Origin: CAUZEO01 sp963578625
GTDB taxonomy: Bacteria; Verrucomicrobiota; Kiritimatiellia; SLOV01
Assembly (NCBI GenBank): GCA_963578625.1
Contig: CAUZEO010000238.1
Span: forward strand, 1 to 8,266
Reading direction: 5' to 3'
DNA length: 8,266 nt
Numbering within the stretch: the first letter of the stretch is position 1; each line of letters opens with the position of its first letter. This document shows positions 1 to 6,133 of the stretch, in pieces. Below the pieces are notes generated by a model, which saw nothing but the letters and a program-made list of their open reading frames with translations, was not told the DNA's origin and did no database searches. Position numbers and translations under genes: made by a program.

Positions 1-22
1 AGCAGGAAAGTGTTTTGATCGA

Positions 23-261
23 CTAGCCCGCCTCGTCCGCAAACCCGACCCGAAGCGACACCGGCGGCTTTTCATGCTTTTGCTGAAAGTGGATGAAAAG
101 CTCCGCCATAATCCCAAGGGAGAAAATCTGTACGCCAAGCAGGGTCATAAGAATACCAAAGAAAAACAGCGGGCGGTTGCCGATGGGGCGTTCACCCGAA
201 AACCAAAGCACCACCAGCAGAGTCCCTGTAATGAGCACCGCGATTCGAATGAAGACGCGCC
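23..261 (-). pseudogene. C-terminal remnant of a family 2 glycosyltransferase (membrane tail)
   Basis: The minus-strand reading frame ending at the TAG at 23-25 codes for about 78 residues that resemble the membrane-bound tail of GtrB/DPM1-like family 2 glycosyltransferases, which use sugar nucleotides to glycosylate polyprenyl phosphate at the inner membrane. Two hydrophobic helices are visible: one around 'RIAVLITGTLLVVLWF', and one around 'FFFGILMTLLGVQIFSLGIM'. Between them is the 'GERPIGNRPL' loop, typical of this tail, and the second helix is followed by 'AELFIHF' and a 'KPP' segment. The catalytic GT-A domain (normally ~230 residues with DxD) is absent. Upstream the frame stays open to 661 but runs into low-complexity Arg-rich sequence and then straight through the palindrome at 378-448, so that extension is not credible protein. 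I infer a 5'-truncated, dead fragment. The family call comes from recalled sequence patterns; the exact left limit of homology (about 255-265) is uncertain. Confidence 0.6.
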
Positions 262-377
262 GATCTGGAACCGGCCGCCTCTCACCGGACCTGCGCCTCC
301 GCGCCGCGGACACGAGATGCCATCCCCAGCCTGAACAGGAAACGAGAAACAAAAAGGGCGCGAAGGTCCGGATGGGA
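262..377. other. Non-coding stretch between glycosyltransferase remnant and palindrome
   Basis: This stretch joins the end of glycosyltransferase similarity to the left arm of the palindrome. It has a GC-rich first part with repeated CCGCCT/GCGCC runs (about 275-310) and a purine-rich second part (about 330-380, including a short A run near 349-355). Reading frames are open on both strands, but none gives a protein pattern I recognise. It may be decayed coding sequence of the truncated gene or part of a larger repeat. Confidence 0.35.
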
Positions 378-448
378 AGGCCGCCGAAATATAGGCACTG
401 CGCCGCCATGGATACCACGGCGACGCAGTGCCGATATTTCGGCGGCTT
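378..448. repeat. 71-nt near-perfect palindromic repeat (REP/MITE-like hairpin)
   Basis: Arms 380-402 and 424-446 are reverse complements over 23 positions with one mismatch (A393 against G433). Pairing continues inwards: 404-407 with 419-422, then 409-411 with 415-417, leaving a 3-nt loop (412-414). It extends outwards by one G-T and one A-T pair (379/447 and 378/448). In all, about 31 Watson-Crick pairs can form with three internal mismatches. The arms start GCCGCCGAAATAT. No T-run follows either arm, so it is not an ordinary intrinsic terminator. On the minus strand it reads 'PPKYRHCVAVV...', which I recall as a repeat-derived peptide in Verrucomicrobiota-like genomes. It lies exactly between two 5'-truncated gene remnants pointing away from each other. 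No transposase is nearby, so any movement would need a protein acting in trans. Confidence 0.85.
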
Positions 449-1123
449 CGGGTTTCTCCACGATGGCGAGATCTCCACCGTCTTCGATTTCCTGTCTTTG
501 ATCTCATTAACAACAACACCACGGTAAAAAACAACCTCAGTGCGTTCGTGCTCTGTTTTGACACCGGCACGGCTCCGGCAGTCGGGTATGGACGAACCCT
601 CGACGCGGGCAACAAGAGCGATCTGGATATCATTGCGGACTGCGGGACTCTCGAAGCGCAAGCCGCAGTGAGCAACATTAACCTGATCGTAAGGGGCCGG
701 ATTGACGGAACCGTCCGATCCTACGCGTACGACCCGGCCGCGAACAGGTATGTGAGCGACGTATCCGCGGATCCACAGCTAACGCGAGAAGAGCTTTTGG
801 CCATGGTGTTGAACGACAGTGTTTTATCCGTACTGGGCGTGCCGCCAGGCGCCGGAAACAGAATGGCCCTCGATCGCGACGAGGACGGCGTCCGGGACGG
901 TGACGCCGCTTCTCCTGCATTAGACAGCTGGGTTGAGGGTGGCTCCCCTGTCGTATCCTGGCCCACCAACGAGTATTGGTACGTCCTCGAATCCTCTGAT
1001 GACATTCAGGCGAGCGCCTGGTCAACCGTTACCGAAGTACGGTACACCGATGGAAACCAGGTGATCGTAACCAACAACGCACCGGAATCTGCGAAAACAT
1101 TCCGCCTCCGAAGACCGTGGTAG
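447..1123 (+). pseudogene. Frameshifted C-terminal remnant of a large secreted protein
   Basis: Coding similarity starts immediately after the right arm of the palindrome. The first part, in the frame of 456 onwards, reads 'FGFLHDGEISTVFDFLS' and then stops. A frame shifted by one base takes over at about 491 ('PVFDLINNNTTV') and stays open to the TAG at 1121-1123. It continues with 'LSAFVLCFDTGTAPAVGYG', a 'GVPPGAGNRMALDRDEDG' segment (Asp-rich, possibly calcium-binding), and ends in a module 'PVVSWPTNEYWYVLESSDD...' that finishes 'FRLRRPW'. I associate the HDG and 'AFDTGTAPAVG' segments with multi-domain exported proteins (cytochrome-like or beta-propeller type), and the C-terminal module with Verrucomicrobiota secreted proteins. 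The signal peptide and most of the protein are missing. An ATG at 428 opens the downstream frame, but it lies inside the palindrome and has no credible ribosome site. Biochemical function is unknown. A single-base sequencing error could account for the frameshift but not for the missing 5' end. Confidence 0.6.
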
Positions 1124-1236
1124 GGAAATCAAGGCGTCACGTCCGAAATCGAACAGCATCGCCGGTTGCCCGTATTGGGATGCGATGACGTCAGCGGCGG
1201 CCCGGCGGCCGGGATTGCGAACAAATTCGTGGGGGC
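1124..1236. other. Spacer between convergent gene remnants
   Basis: This gap separates the stop of the plus-strand remnant (1121-1123) from the last recognisable residues of the minus-strand remnant. The minus-strand frame stays open to 1129, but its last ~35 residues look like random translation. The gap contains an 8-bp tandem repeat, CGGCGGCC at 1195-1202 and again at 1203-1210. No terminator-like hairpin with a T-run is visible on either strand. Confidence 0.4.
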
Positions 1237-1620
1237 AAGGAGTTGAAGAGCAGAATTCGGCCACACCAAATGGTCGTGCGTAAACCGTATCTTACGCAAG
1301 CGCCCCGGAATGGTGGAATAGACAAGGTCTATAGCACCGTCTGACCGCGGGGTAATTGAGGTGAGGGAGATGCTCAGATTCAAGCCCGACCAAGAAGGAT
1401 CTCGAGGACCGGCTTCCAACCCGGTCCCCGTGAATTCGAAAGGCACCAATCCCGAGGCAAACGCACCGGCCGACCAAATGCCTTTGGCCACCGCGAGGCC
1501 CTCCGCGCAGCCACCCGCCGCTCCGTATTGCATGAAGTCAATCAGGGCGGTTATGCTGGCTGTGTCGGGCGAATCGAAGAGTGCGACATCATCGGCGAAT
1601 GGGAGCCCGTTCAAAAACTT
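1237..1620 (-). pseudogene. C-terminal remnant of a secreted protein of unknown function
   Basis: The minus-strand frame from about 1620 down to about 1237 codes for ~128 residues that look like real protein. The first part reads 'VALFDSPDTASITALIDFMQYG' (split here as VALFDSP, then ITALIDFMQYG) and continues 'GLAVAKGIWSAGAFASG'. I recall this pattern ('LYDS...IVDFVQYG...VAKGIWTAG') from lamin-tail-like modules in secreted proteins. The second part, 'ISLTSITPRSDGAIDLVYST' followed by 'IPGRLRKIRFTHD', resembles the C-terminal beta-sandwich 'TIPGKxYxVxxTDDL' modules of Verrucomicrobiota exported proteins. Both segments come from the far C-terminus of such proteins; a signal peptide and the main body are missing. 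An in-frame ATG at 1693-1695 exists only because the frame runs through the hairpin repeat, whose translation is 'STGILPVAM', so it is not a real start. It is convergent with the plus-strand remnant. Similarity is from recall and moderate. Confidence 0.42.
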
Positions 1621-1635
1621 TGTCGCAGTCATGGC

Positions 1636-1660
1636 CACGGGCAGAATGCCCGTGCTACGG
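1636..1660 (-). repeat. Short hairpin repeat unit, distal copy ('TGILPV' type)
   Basis: CACGGGCA at 1636-1643 pairs perfectly with TGCCCGTG at 1647-1654 around a GAA loop. On the minus strand the unit starts CCGTAGC (1654-1660), the same lead-in as the second copy at 1712-1740. Its minus-strand translation gives 'STGILPV', a peptide I know from many spurious reading frames in Verrucomicrobiota and related genomes, which marks it as a dispersed repeat. It sits about 16 bp from the first recognisable codon of the secreted-protein remnant. Confidence 0.75.
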
Positions 1661-1711
1661 AATACGAACTTCGATATTCGATATTTTCCGCGCAAACCGG
1701 TTGGGCTCCGC
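1661..1711. repeat. AT-rich spacer of the composite repeat with tandem TCGATAT
   Basis: Between the two hairpin units lies an AT-rich core with TCGATAT twice in direct tandem (1671-1677 and 1678-1684), followed by TTTTCC and GC-rich flank. It contrasts with the GC-rich surroundings. The minus-strand translation 'NIEVRIP' accompanies the 'TGILPV' hairpin in repeats I recall from related genomes, so I read both hairpins and this spacer as one composite dispersed element of about 105 bp. Confidence 0.5.
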
Positions 1712-1740
1712 TACACGGGTCGGATACCCGTTGCTACGGG
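1712..1740 (-). repeat. Short hairpin repeat unit, proximal copy overlapping the pump stop codon
   Basis: ACGGGT at 1715-1720 pairs with ACCCGT at 1726-1731 around a 5-nt loop. The minus-strand unit begins CCGTAGC (1733-1739), as in the distal copy, and its TAG at 1734-1736 is the stop codon of the RND permease. The hairpin therefore forms immediately after the stop in the operon mRNA. It could protect the 3' end or weaken read-through, but it has no T-run and is not a standard intrinsic terminator. Confidence 0.65.
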
Positions 1741-4700
1741 TGCTTGCGCCTGTGCAGCAGCTTCTTTGCGTCTTCGATCGCCATGTAAGCGCTGGGAACC
1801 AGAACGAGAATGATGATTGTGGAGAACAATACGCCGAAGCCGAGCGATATGGCCATCGGCACGATAAACCTCGCCTGCATCGACGTTTCAAAAATCATAG
1901 GCGCCAGACCGAAAAAGGTGGTGAGAGAGGTCAGAACGATGGGGCGAAATCTCCGGATCCCGGCCTCCTGAACCGCTTCGAACGGTTTCAGGTTCCGCTC
2001 GCCGGTATTCTTGTTCGCTTCGACGATCAGCACTAGCGAATCGTTTACGACAACACCGGCGAGAGCAATAATCCCGAACATGGAGATGATGCTCAATCCG
2101 TACCCGAGCAGCAGATGTCCAATCAACGCGCCGACGATCCCGAACGGGATGGCCAGCATCACCACAAACGGTTGAGCATAGCTTCGGAACGGCAGGGCTA
2201 ACATGGCAAAGATGGCAAGCAACGCGACGCAGAAGCCCACAAACAGGGCGTTCATAGACTCCCGCTGCGATCGCTGCTCCCCTTCGAAGGAATAAGAGAG
2301 CCCGGGAAACTTCTCCACAAGGCCCGGCAACAACGAGGCCCGCACGTCGGCAAGGATTTCGTTCGCGTTGGCAACGGACTCATCCACGTCGCCGGTAACG
2401 GAGATAATTCGTCGGCCGCCGTTTCGGCGGATTTCGGTATAGGCCCGGCCGTCGGTCCAATCCGCCGCCTGGGTCAGAGCAATCTCGGACCGGTCCGGAG
2501 CCCTGAGAATCAGCTCCTCCACTGTATAAAGCTGTCGACGCTCCACCTCCGGCAAGCGCACCAGCACCTTTACTTCGTTGCGGCCGCGCTGTTGTCTCAG
2601 CGCTTCCGATCCGTAAAACGCGGCGCGCACCTGGGTCGCAAGATCGAAGGCCGTCAGCCCCATACTTCTCGCTTCCGGCCGCAGGGTGAAACTTTTCTGC
2701 GGCTTGCCCGCCGATACCCCGTCATTCAAATCGGCCACACCGGTGTAGTTGCGGAGAGAATCTGACAAGTCTTGCGCGGCCGATTCAAGGATCTGCCGAT
2801 TCGCGTGAGATAGTTGGATGTCAATCGGGTTCTCGCCCGACGCGCCGATGGAACCCGTGAACGTGATATTCTCCAGGCCCGGTATGTCTCCGACATGTTC
2901 CCGCCAGCTCTTGCTGAGCTCAACGCCGCTTACTTCGCGCTGGTCCGCCGGCACCAGGAAAATCTGAACCGCCACGAGGTGCGATCCCCTGCTCAGGGAG
3001 GGTCCTCCGCCCGGCCCCTGGGACGCGAGCGGTGTGCCGATCTGAGTGTAGATCCCCTGCGCAATTTGACGCCCACCGTGTTCCTCGAGGCTGGCACGGG
3101 CAGCCTCGATCAGCTTCGCCTGTACGACGCGCGTATCTTCGATCGGCGCGCCATAGGGTAGGTTTGCCTGCACCGTTACGATGTCCGAATCGATTTTCGG
3201 AAGGAACGAAAACTTAATGTGCCCCCCCGCGATCACACCTACGGCAACAATAAGAACCGCGGCCGCGATGGCGATGGTGATGTAGCGATTCTGAAGGCTG
3301 AATTTCAGAAATGGACGAAACCGATTTTGAATCAGGGAATCGAGACGCCGGCCGAACCAACGTTGGGGCATGCCCAGGACTCGCCAGAACCCGGTTTCGC
3401 TATGCCCATGAGCCAGGTGCGCCGGCAGCACGAACAGAGATTCAACAAGTGAGATCAGAAGAACGGGCACGACCACCGCGGGAATTTGCATGAAGTACCT
3501 TCCGGCTGGTCCCGGCACGAAAAACAGGGGAAGAAAGGCAACAACGTTCGTCAACACCGCAAAGTGGACCGGCATGGTCATAATCCGGGCCCCATGCGCG
3601 GCCGCCCGGGACCAGCTTAGCCCCTGCTGCTTCTCGTGATAGACGCTTTCCCCTACCATGATTGCGTCGTCAACGATGATTCCGATTGTCACAATAAACG
3701 CGAACAGTGAAATCATATTGATGGATGCGCCGAATGCAGGAATCAGCAAAAACGCACCCAGGACCGAAACCGGCAGTCCAATCGTCACCCAGAACGCAAG
3801 CCGAGGGTCCAGGAATAGTCCCAACAGCAGCAGAACCAGGACCAGTCCCAGGGCCGCATTGCGTAGCAACAGGTTCATACGCTGCCGAAAGAAGACCGAA
3901 TCGTCTTCCCACACTGCAAGTTGGATCCCCTGAGGTAATCGCGAGGTCCATGTATCCACGTGGGCGTGGACGGCTTTCGCGACGGTGATCGGCGTCTGGT
4001 CGCCAACGCGGAATACATCCAGCCGCACCGCCGGCAGTCCGTTGTACAACGCTTCCTGTCCCGTGTCTTCAAACCCATCGATCAGGGTGGCGATTTCACC
4101 GAGGTTCACCACCGAGCCGTCATTCCGGGAGACCACCGGAATGTCTGCAAACTCCTGGGCGTAGTCACGACGTTCCTGGGTACGCAGCAGCACCTCCCCT
4201 TGGGCGGTCTTGACACCGCCGGCCGGCAATTCGAGAGCGGACCGGCGTATCAGTCCGGACACTTCGGTGAGCGTAAGGTTGAGTTCCCGGAGCTTGTGCA
4301 TGGGAACCTCCACGCCGATCTCCAGCGGCGGGACCCCGGTAAACTCCACCAGGGTAATCTCCGGATCGTGAATCATCTCATCCCGAATCCGCTCGCCGAC
4401 GGAATAGAGGACCATGCGATCCATCTCCCCATACACGAGAAGGGAGACCGTCTTGCTACGCGCCACGATGAGATTTACGACGGGGCGCTCGGCTTCCTCG
4501 GGGAACGACGAGACGCGGTCCACCGTGTTTTTTACATCCTGAAGAAGCTTGTTGGGGTTCGCTCCGCCCAGAAGCTCCGCGGTCACGCTGCCACTTCCTT
4601 CCACCGCTGTGCTGGTCACCTTCTTCACCCCGTCGATACCTGCGACCTCTTCCTCGATAGAAAGAAGAATTCCTTGCTCGATTTCCGATGGGCTGGCCCC

Positions 4701-4889
4701 CGGATAGGCAACCGAAATGGTGACGGCATCCACCTGCACCCGCGGAAAGACTTCCTGCTTGATGCGCAGACTCACGACAAGTCCGCCGATAATCAGCACC
4801 ATCATCAGGAGATTCGCCGCGACCCGGTTGTCCGCCATCCACTCCACCGGTCCCCGTAGAACGCGGAAGTCTGTTCGGTCGGTGTTCAT
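1734..4889 (-). CDS. RND efflux transporter permease (AcrB/ACR_tran family)
   Basis: This 1051-residue inner-membrane proton-driven pump has the length and layout of the ACR_tran family. Numbering from the ATG at 4887-4889: helix TM1 is at ~25-42, the first periplasmic porter region at ~43-335, TM2-TM6 at ~339-490, TM7 at ~536-556, the second periplasmic region at ~557-875, and TM8-TM12 at ~879-1036. TM4 carries 'GIIVDDAIM', with the proton-relay Asp pair at 407-408. TM10 has 'VVVNDSLVLIVE', where Asp-950 stands in the place of the AcrB TM10 lysine. 'RPIVLTSLTTFFG' in the following helix keeps the conserved Thr/Ser. The frame is open to 4955, but I choose the internal ATG because it overlaps the adaptor stop as ATGA, and the upstream 22 residues lack family similarity. 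An AAGGA sits too close to the ATG to be an ideal ribosome site, which suits translational coupling. The stop lies within a dispersed repeat. Drug or toxic-compound export is likely; the substrate cannot be told. Confidence 0.95.
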   Translation of the reverse strand: MNTDRTDFRVLRGPVEWMADNRVAANLLMMVLIIGGLVVSLRIKQEVFPRVQVDAVTISVAYPGASPSEIEQGILLSIEEEVAGIDGVKKVTSTAVEGSGSVTAELLGGANPNKLLQDVKNTVDRVSSFPEEAERPVVNLIVARSKTVSLLVYGEMDRMVLYSVGERIRDEMIHDPEITLVEFTGVPPLEIGVEVPMHKLRELNLTLTEVSGLIRRSALELPAGGVKTAQGEVLLRTQERRDYAQEFADIPVVSRNDGSVVNLGEIATLIDGFEDTGQEALYNGLPAVRLDVFRVGDQTPITVAKAVHAHVDTWTSRLPQGIQLAVWEDDSVFFRQRMNLLLRNAALGLVLVLLLLGLFLDPRLAFWVTIGLPVSVLGAFLLIPAFGASINMISLFAFIVTIGIIVDDAIMVGESVYHEKQQGLSWSRAAAHGARIMTMPVHFAVLTNVVAFLPLFFVPGPAGRYFMQIPAVVVPVLLISLVESLFVLPAHLAHGHSETGFWRVLGMPQRWFGRRLDSLIQNRFRPFLKFSLQNRYITIAIAAAVLIVAVGVIAGGHIKFSFLPKIDSDIVTVQANLPYGAPIEDTRVVQAKLIEAARASLEEHGGRQIAQGIYTQIGTPLASQGPGGGPSLSRGSHLVAVQIFLVPADQREVSGVELSKSWREHVGDIPGLENITFTGSIGASGENPIDIQLSHANRQILESAAQDLSDSLRNYTGVADLNDGVSAGKPQKSFTLRPEARSMGLTAFDLATQVRAAFYGSEALRQQRGRNEVKVLVRLPEVERRQLYTVEELILRAPDRSEIALTQAADWTDGRAYTEIRRNGGRRIISVTGDVDESVANANEILADVRASLLPGLVEKFPGLSYSFEGEQRSQRESMNALFVGFCVALLAIFAMLALPFRSYAQPFVVMLAIPFGIVGALIGHLLLGYGLSIISMFGIIALAGVVVNDSLVLIVEANKNTGERNLKPFEAVQEAGIRRFRPIVLTSLTTFFGLAPMIFETSMQARFIVPMAISLGFGVLFSTIIILVLVPSAYMAIEDAKKLLHRRKHP

Positions 4890-6133
4890 TCCTTCATCTT
4901 CGCCGCCGAGGTGGCCGACGCTTCCTCGACCAGAGGCGGTGCAGATTCGTCCCAAACGCGCACGTTCATTCCAGGGACGGCTACCGAAAGGGGACTGACA
5001 ACGACTCGCGCGCCTCCCATCAATCCGTCCCGAACGATCACGTGATCTTCCGAGCGGTCCAGAATCTCAATCTCCTTCCATTGCAATTGATCGTTTTCGT
5101 CGACCACCCAGACCCGCGCGTTATCGCGCAGCGCGATACGCGGGAGAATAAACGCATCGTCGATCTGGCCGCCGTCGATCTCCACCCGCACATAGCTACC
5201 GATCAAGAGAGGAAGGGAACCCTCATCGCCTTCCAGTCTCAACGGGTTGTGAATCGACACGTGGATTCTAGCAAGACGGCCATGGGGATCGAGATCCGGG
5301 AGTAACTGAACGATGTGGCCCACTCGTTTCACTGAAGTGCCGTTTCCAGTGTCCAGGATAACGGTTGCGCGCGAGCCCTCCTCTCCGGGGTTCCGCGGAA
5401 TACGGATACGCGCGAGACGCTCCATCGGCAGCGTGACCTGAACGCGATACTCGTCAACGGCCACAAGTTCGGCGATCGGCGTTTGCGAGGATACGAGTTG
5501 ACCGATTTCGGCTGATTCGCTGAGTACGACCGCGTCAAACGGGCTCTTGATCGTCGTACGCTCCAAGTCCGCCTCCGCCTTCATCACACGGCTCCTGGCG
5601 CCTTCCATCTCTGCGCGGCGCCTCTCGAGTTGTGGCACCCGAAGCGCAAGATCCTCGTTCACTTCCGATGTATTTCCCGGGCCAAGAAGCTCCCACTCCC
5701 GCTTTGCGACAACCTGCTGACCCTCCTCCAATCGAAGTTCAAAGGCGGCTCGGGCGAAGTCAGACTCCGCGCCGGCCCGCGCCGCCTCGTAGTCTCTTTG
5801 ATCAATCTGGACGAGCAGCTCTCCTTCACGGATTCGCCCTCCTACCACCAGGTGCTCGTTCTGGTCGACGATGGCGCCCGGCACCTGGGGAAGGACCCGC
5901 AGATAGCGGTGCGGTTGCACGGTTCCAAACCCTTTCACGACCGACTGATACGTCTCGGCTTTCAGCTCCACGATTTTGACCAACGGCGCCGGCAATGCGG
6001 TGTCGCTCTTCGCGACGTCTCTGCGCATTTTAAGCAACACCGTGGAAACAAGGACCGCCCCAAACAGAATCCCTCCGCTAAGGCACAGAATCCCCAGCGT
6101 CTTTGCCGTCGAGCCGCCGAATCGTTTTTTCAT
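4886..6133 (-). CDS. RND efflux periplasmic adaptor (membrane fusion protein, HlyD/AcrA type)
   Basis: This 415-residue adaptor bridges the inner-membrane pump and the outer-membrane channel. The N-terminus is basic (MKKRFGG) followed by one hydrophobic segment at ~12-34 with no lipobox, so it is probably membrane-anchored and otherwise periplasmic. The first half of the lipoyl/barrel-sandwich domain is at ~70-112 ('GTVQP...', 'GELLVQIDQRDY'). A charged alpha-hairpin rich in Ala, Glu and Arg follows at ~114-192. The second lipoyl half has the usual 'LERTTIKSPFDAVV' motif at ~190-203 and 'GQLVSSQTPIAELV'. Beta-barrel and membrane-proximal domains follow, including 'FILPRIALRDNARVWVVDE' at ~328-346 and 'GARVVVSPLSVAVPGMNVRV' near the end. 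The start ATG (6131-6133) overlaps the channel stop as ATGA and has a good ribosome site upstream. Length and domain order are normal for the family. Confidence 0.94.
   Translation of the reverse strand: MKKRFGGSTAKTLGILCLSGGILFGAVLVSTVLLKMRRDVAKSDTALPAPLVKIVELKAETYQSVVKGFGTVQPHRYLRVLPQVPGAIVDQNEHLVVGGRIREGELLVQIDQRDYEAARAGAESDFARAAFELRLEEGQQVVAKREWELLGPGNTSEVNEDLALRVPQLERRRAEMEGARSRVMKAEADLERTTIKSPFDAVVLSESAEIGQLVSSQTPIAELVAVDEYRVQVTLPMERLARIRIPRNPGEEGSRATVILDTGNGTSVKRVGHIVQLLPDLDPHGRLARIHVSIHNPLRLEGDEGSLPLLIGSYVRVEIDGGQIDDAFILPRIALRDNARVWVVDENDQLQWKEIEILDRSEDHVIVRDGLMGGARVVVSPLSVAVPGMNVRVWDESAPPLVEEASATSAAKMKE

Noticed and set aside
378..448. The large palindrome as a bidirectional transcription terminator
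   Set aside because: No T-run follows either arm, and the flanking remnants point away from it, so no transcript of theirs would end here.
23..661. A single 212-residue minus-strand protein covering the glycosyltransferase tail and everything up to 661
   Set aside because: Its first half is antisense to the plus-strand remnant and translates both arms of the palindrome. Only the last ~78 residues look like a known family.
1318..1332. Small perfect hairpin ATAGAC-AAG-GTCTAT as a terminator
   Set aside because: The stem is only 6 bp with no T-run, and it lies inside the secreted-protein remnant.
1129..1695. A complete 188-residue minus-strand gene starting at 1695
   Set aside because: The proposed start and first ~25 residues are the hairpin repeat in translation, and the last ~35 residues resemble no protein pattern. 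Only the middle looks like a gene piece.
1636..1740. CRISPR repeats or an integron attachment site
   Set aside because: There are only two units with unequal stems, no regular spacers and no cas or integrase gene in the window.
3960..4859. Long plus-strand open frame of 299 codons opposite the RND permease
   Set aside because: It is a shadow of a strongly supported minus-strand gene in GC-rich DNA. It is rich in His and Arg with no recognisable domain.
4890..4955. 22-residue N-terminal extension of the RND permease
   Set aside because: It lies wholly inside the adaptor gene and does not resemble a permease N-terminus. The ATG at 4887-4889 gives family-typical length and an ATGA overlap.
5113..5144. 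GC-rich imperfect inverted repeat (CCCGCG ... CGCGGG) within the adaptor gene
   Set aside because: It falls in the conserved 'LPRIALRDNARVWVV' coding segment and is adequately explained by codon use, with a 3-nt bulge in the stem.
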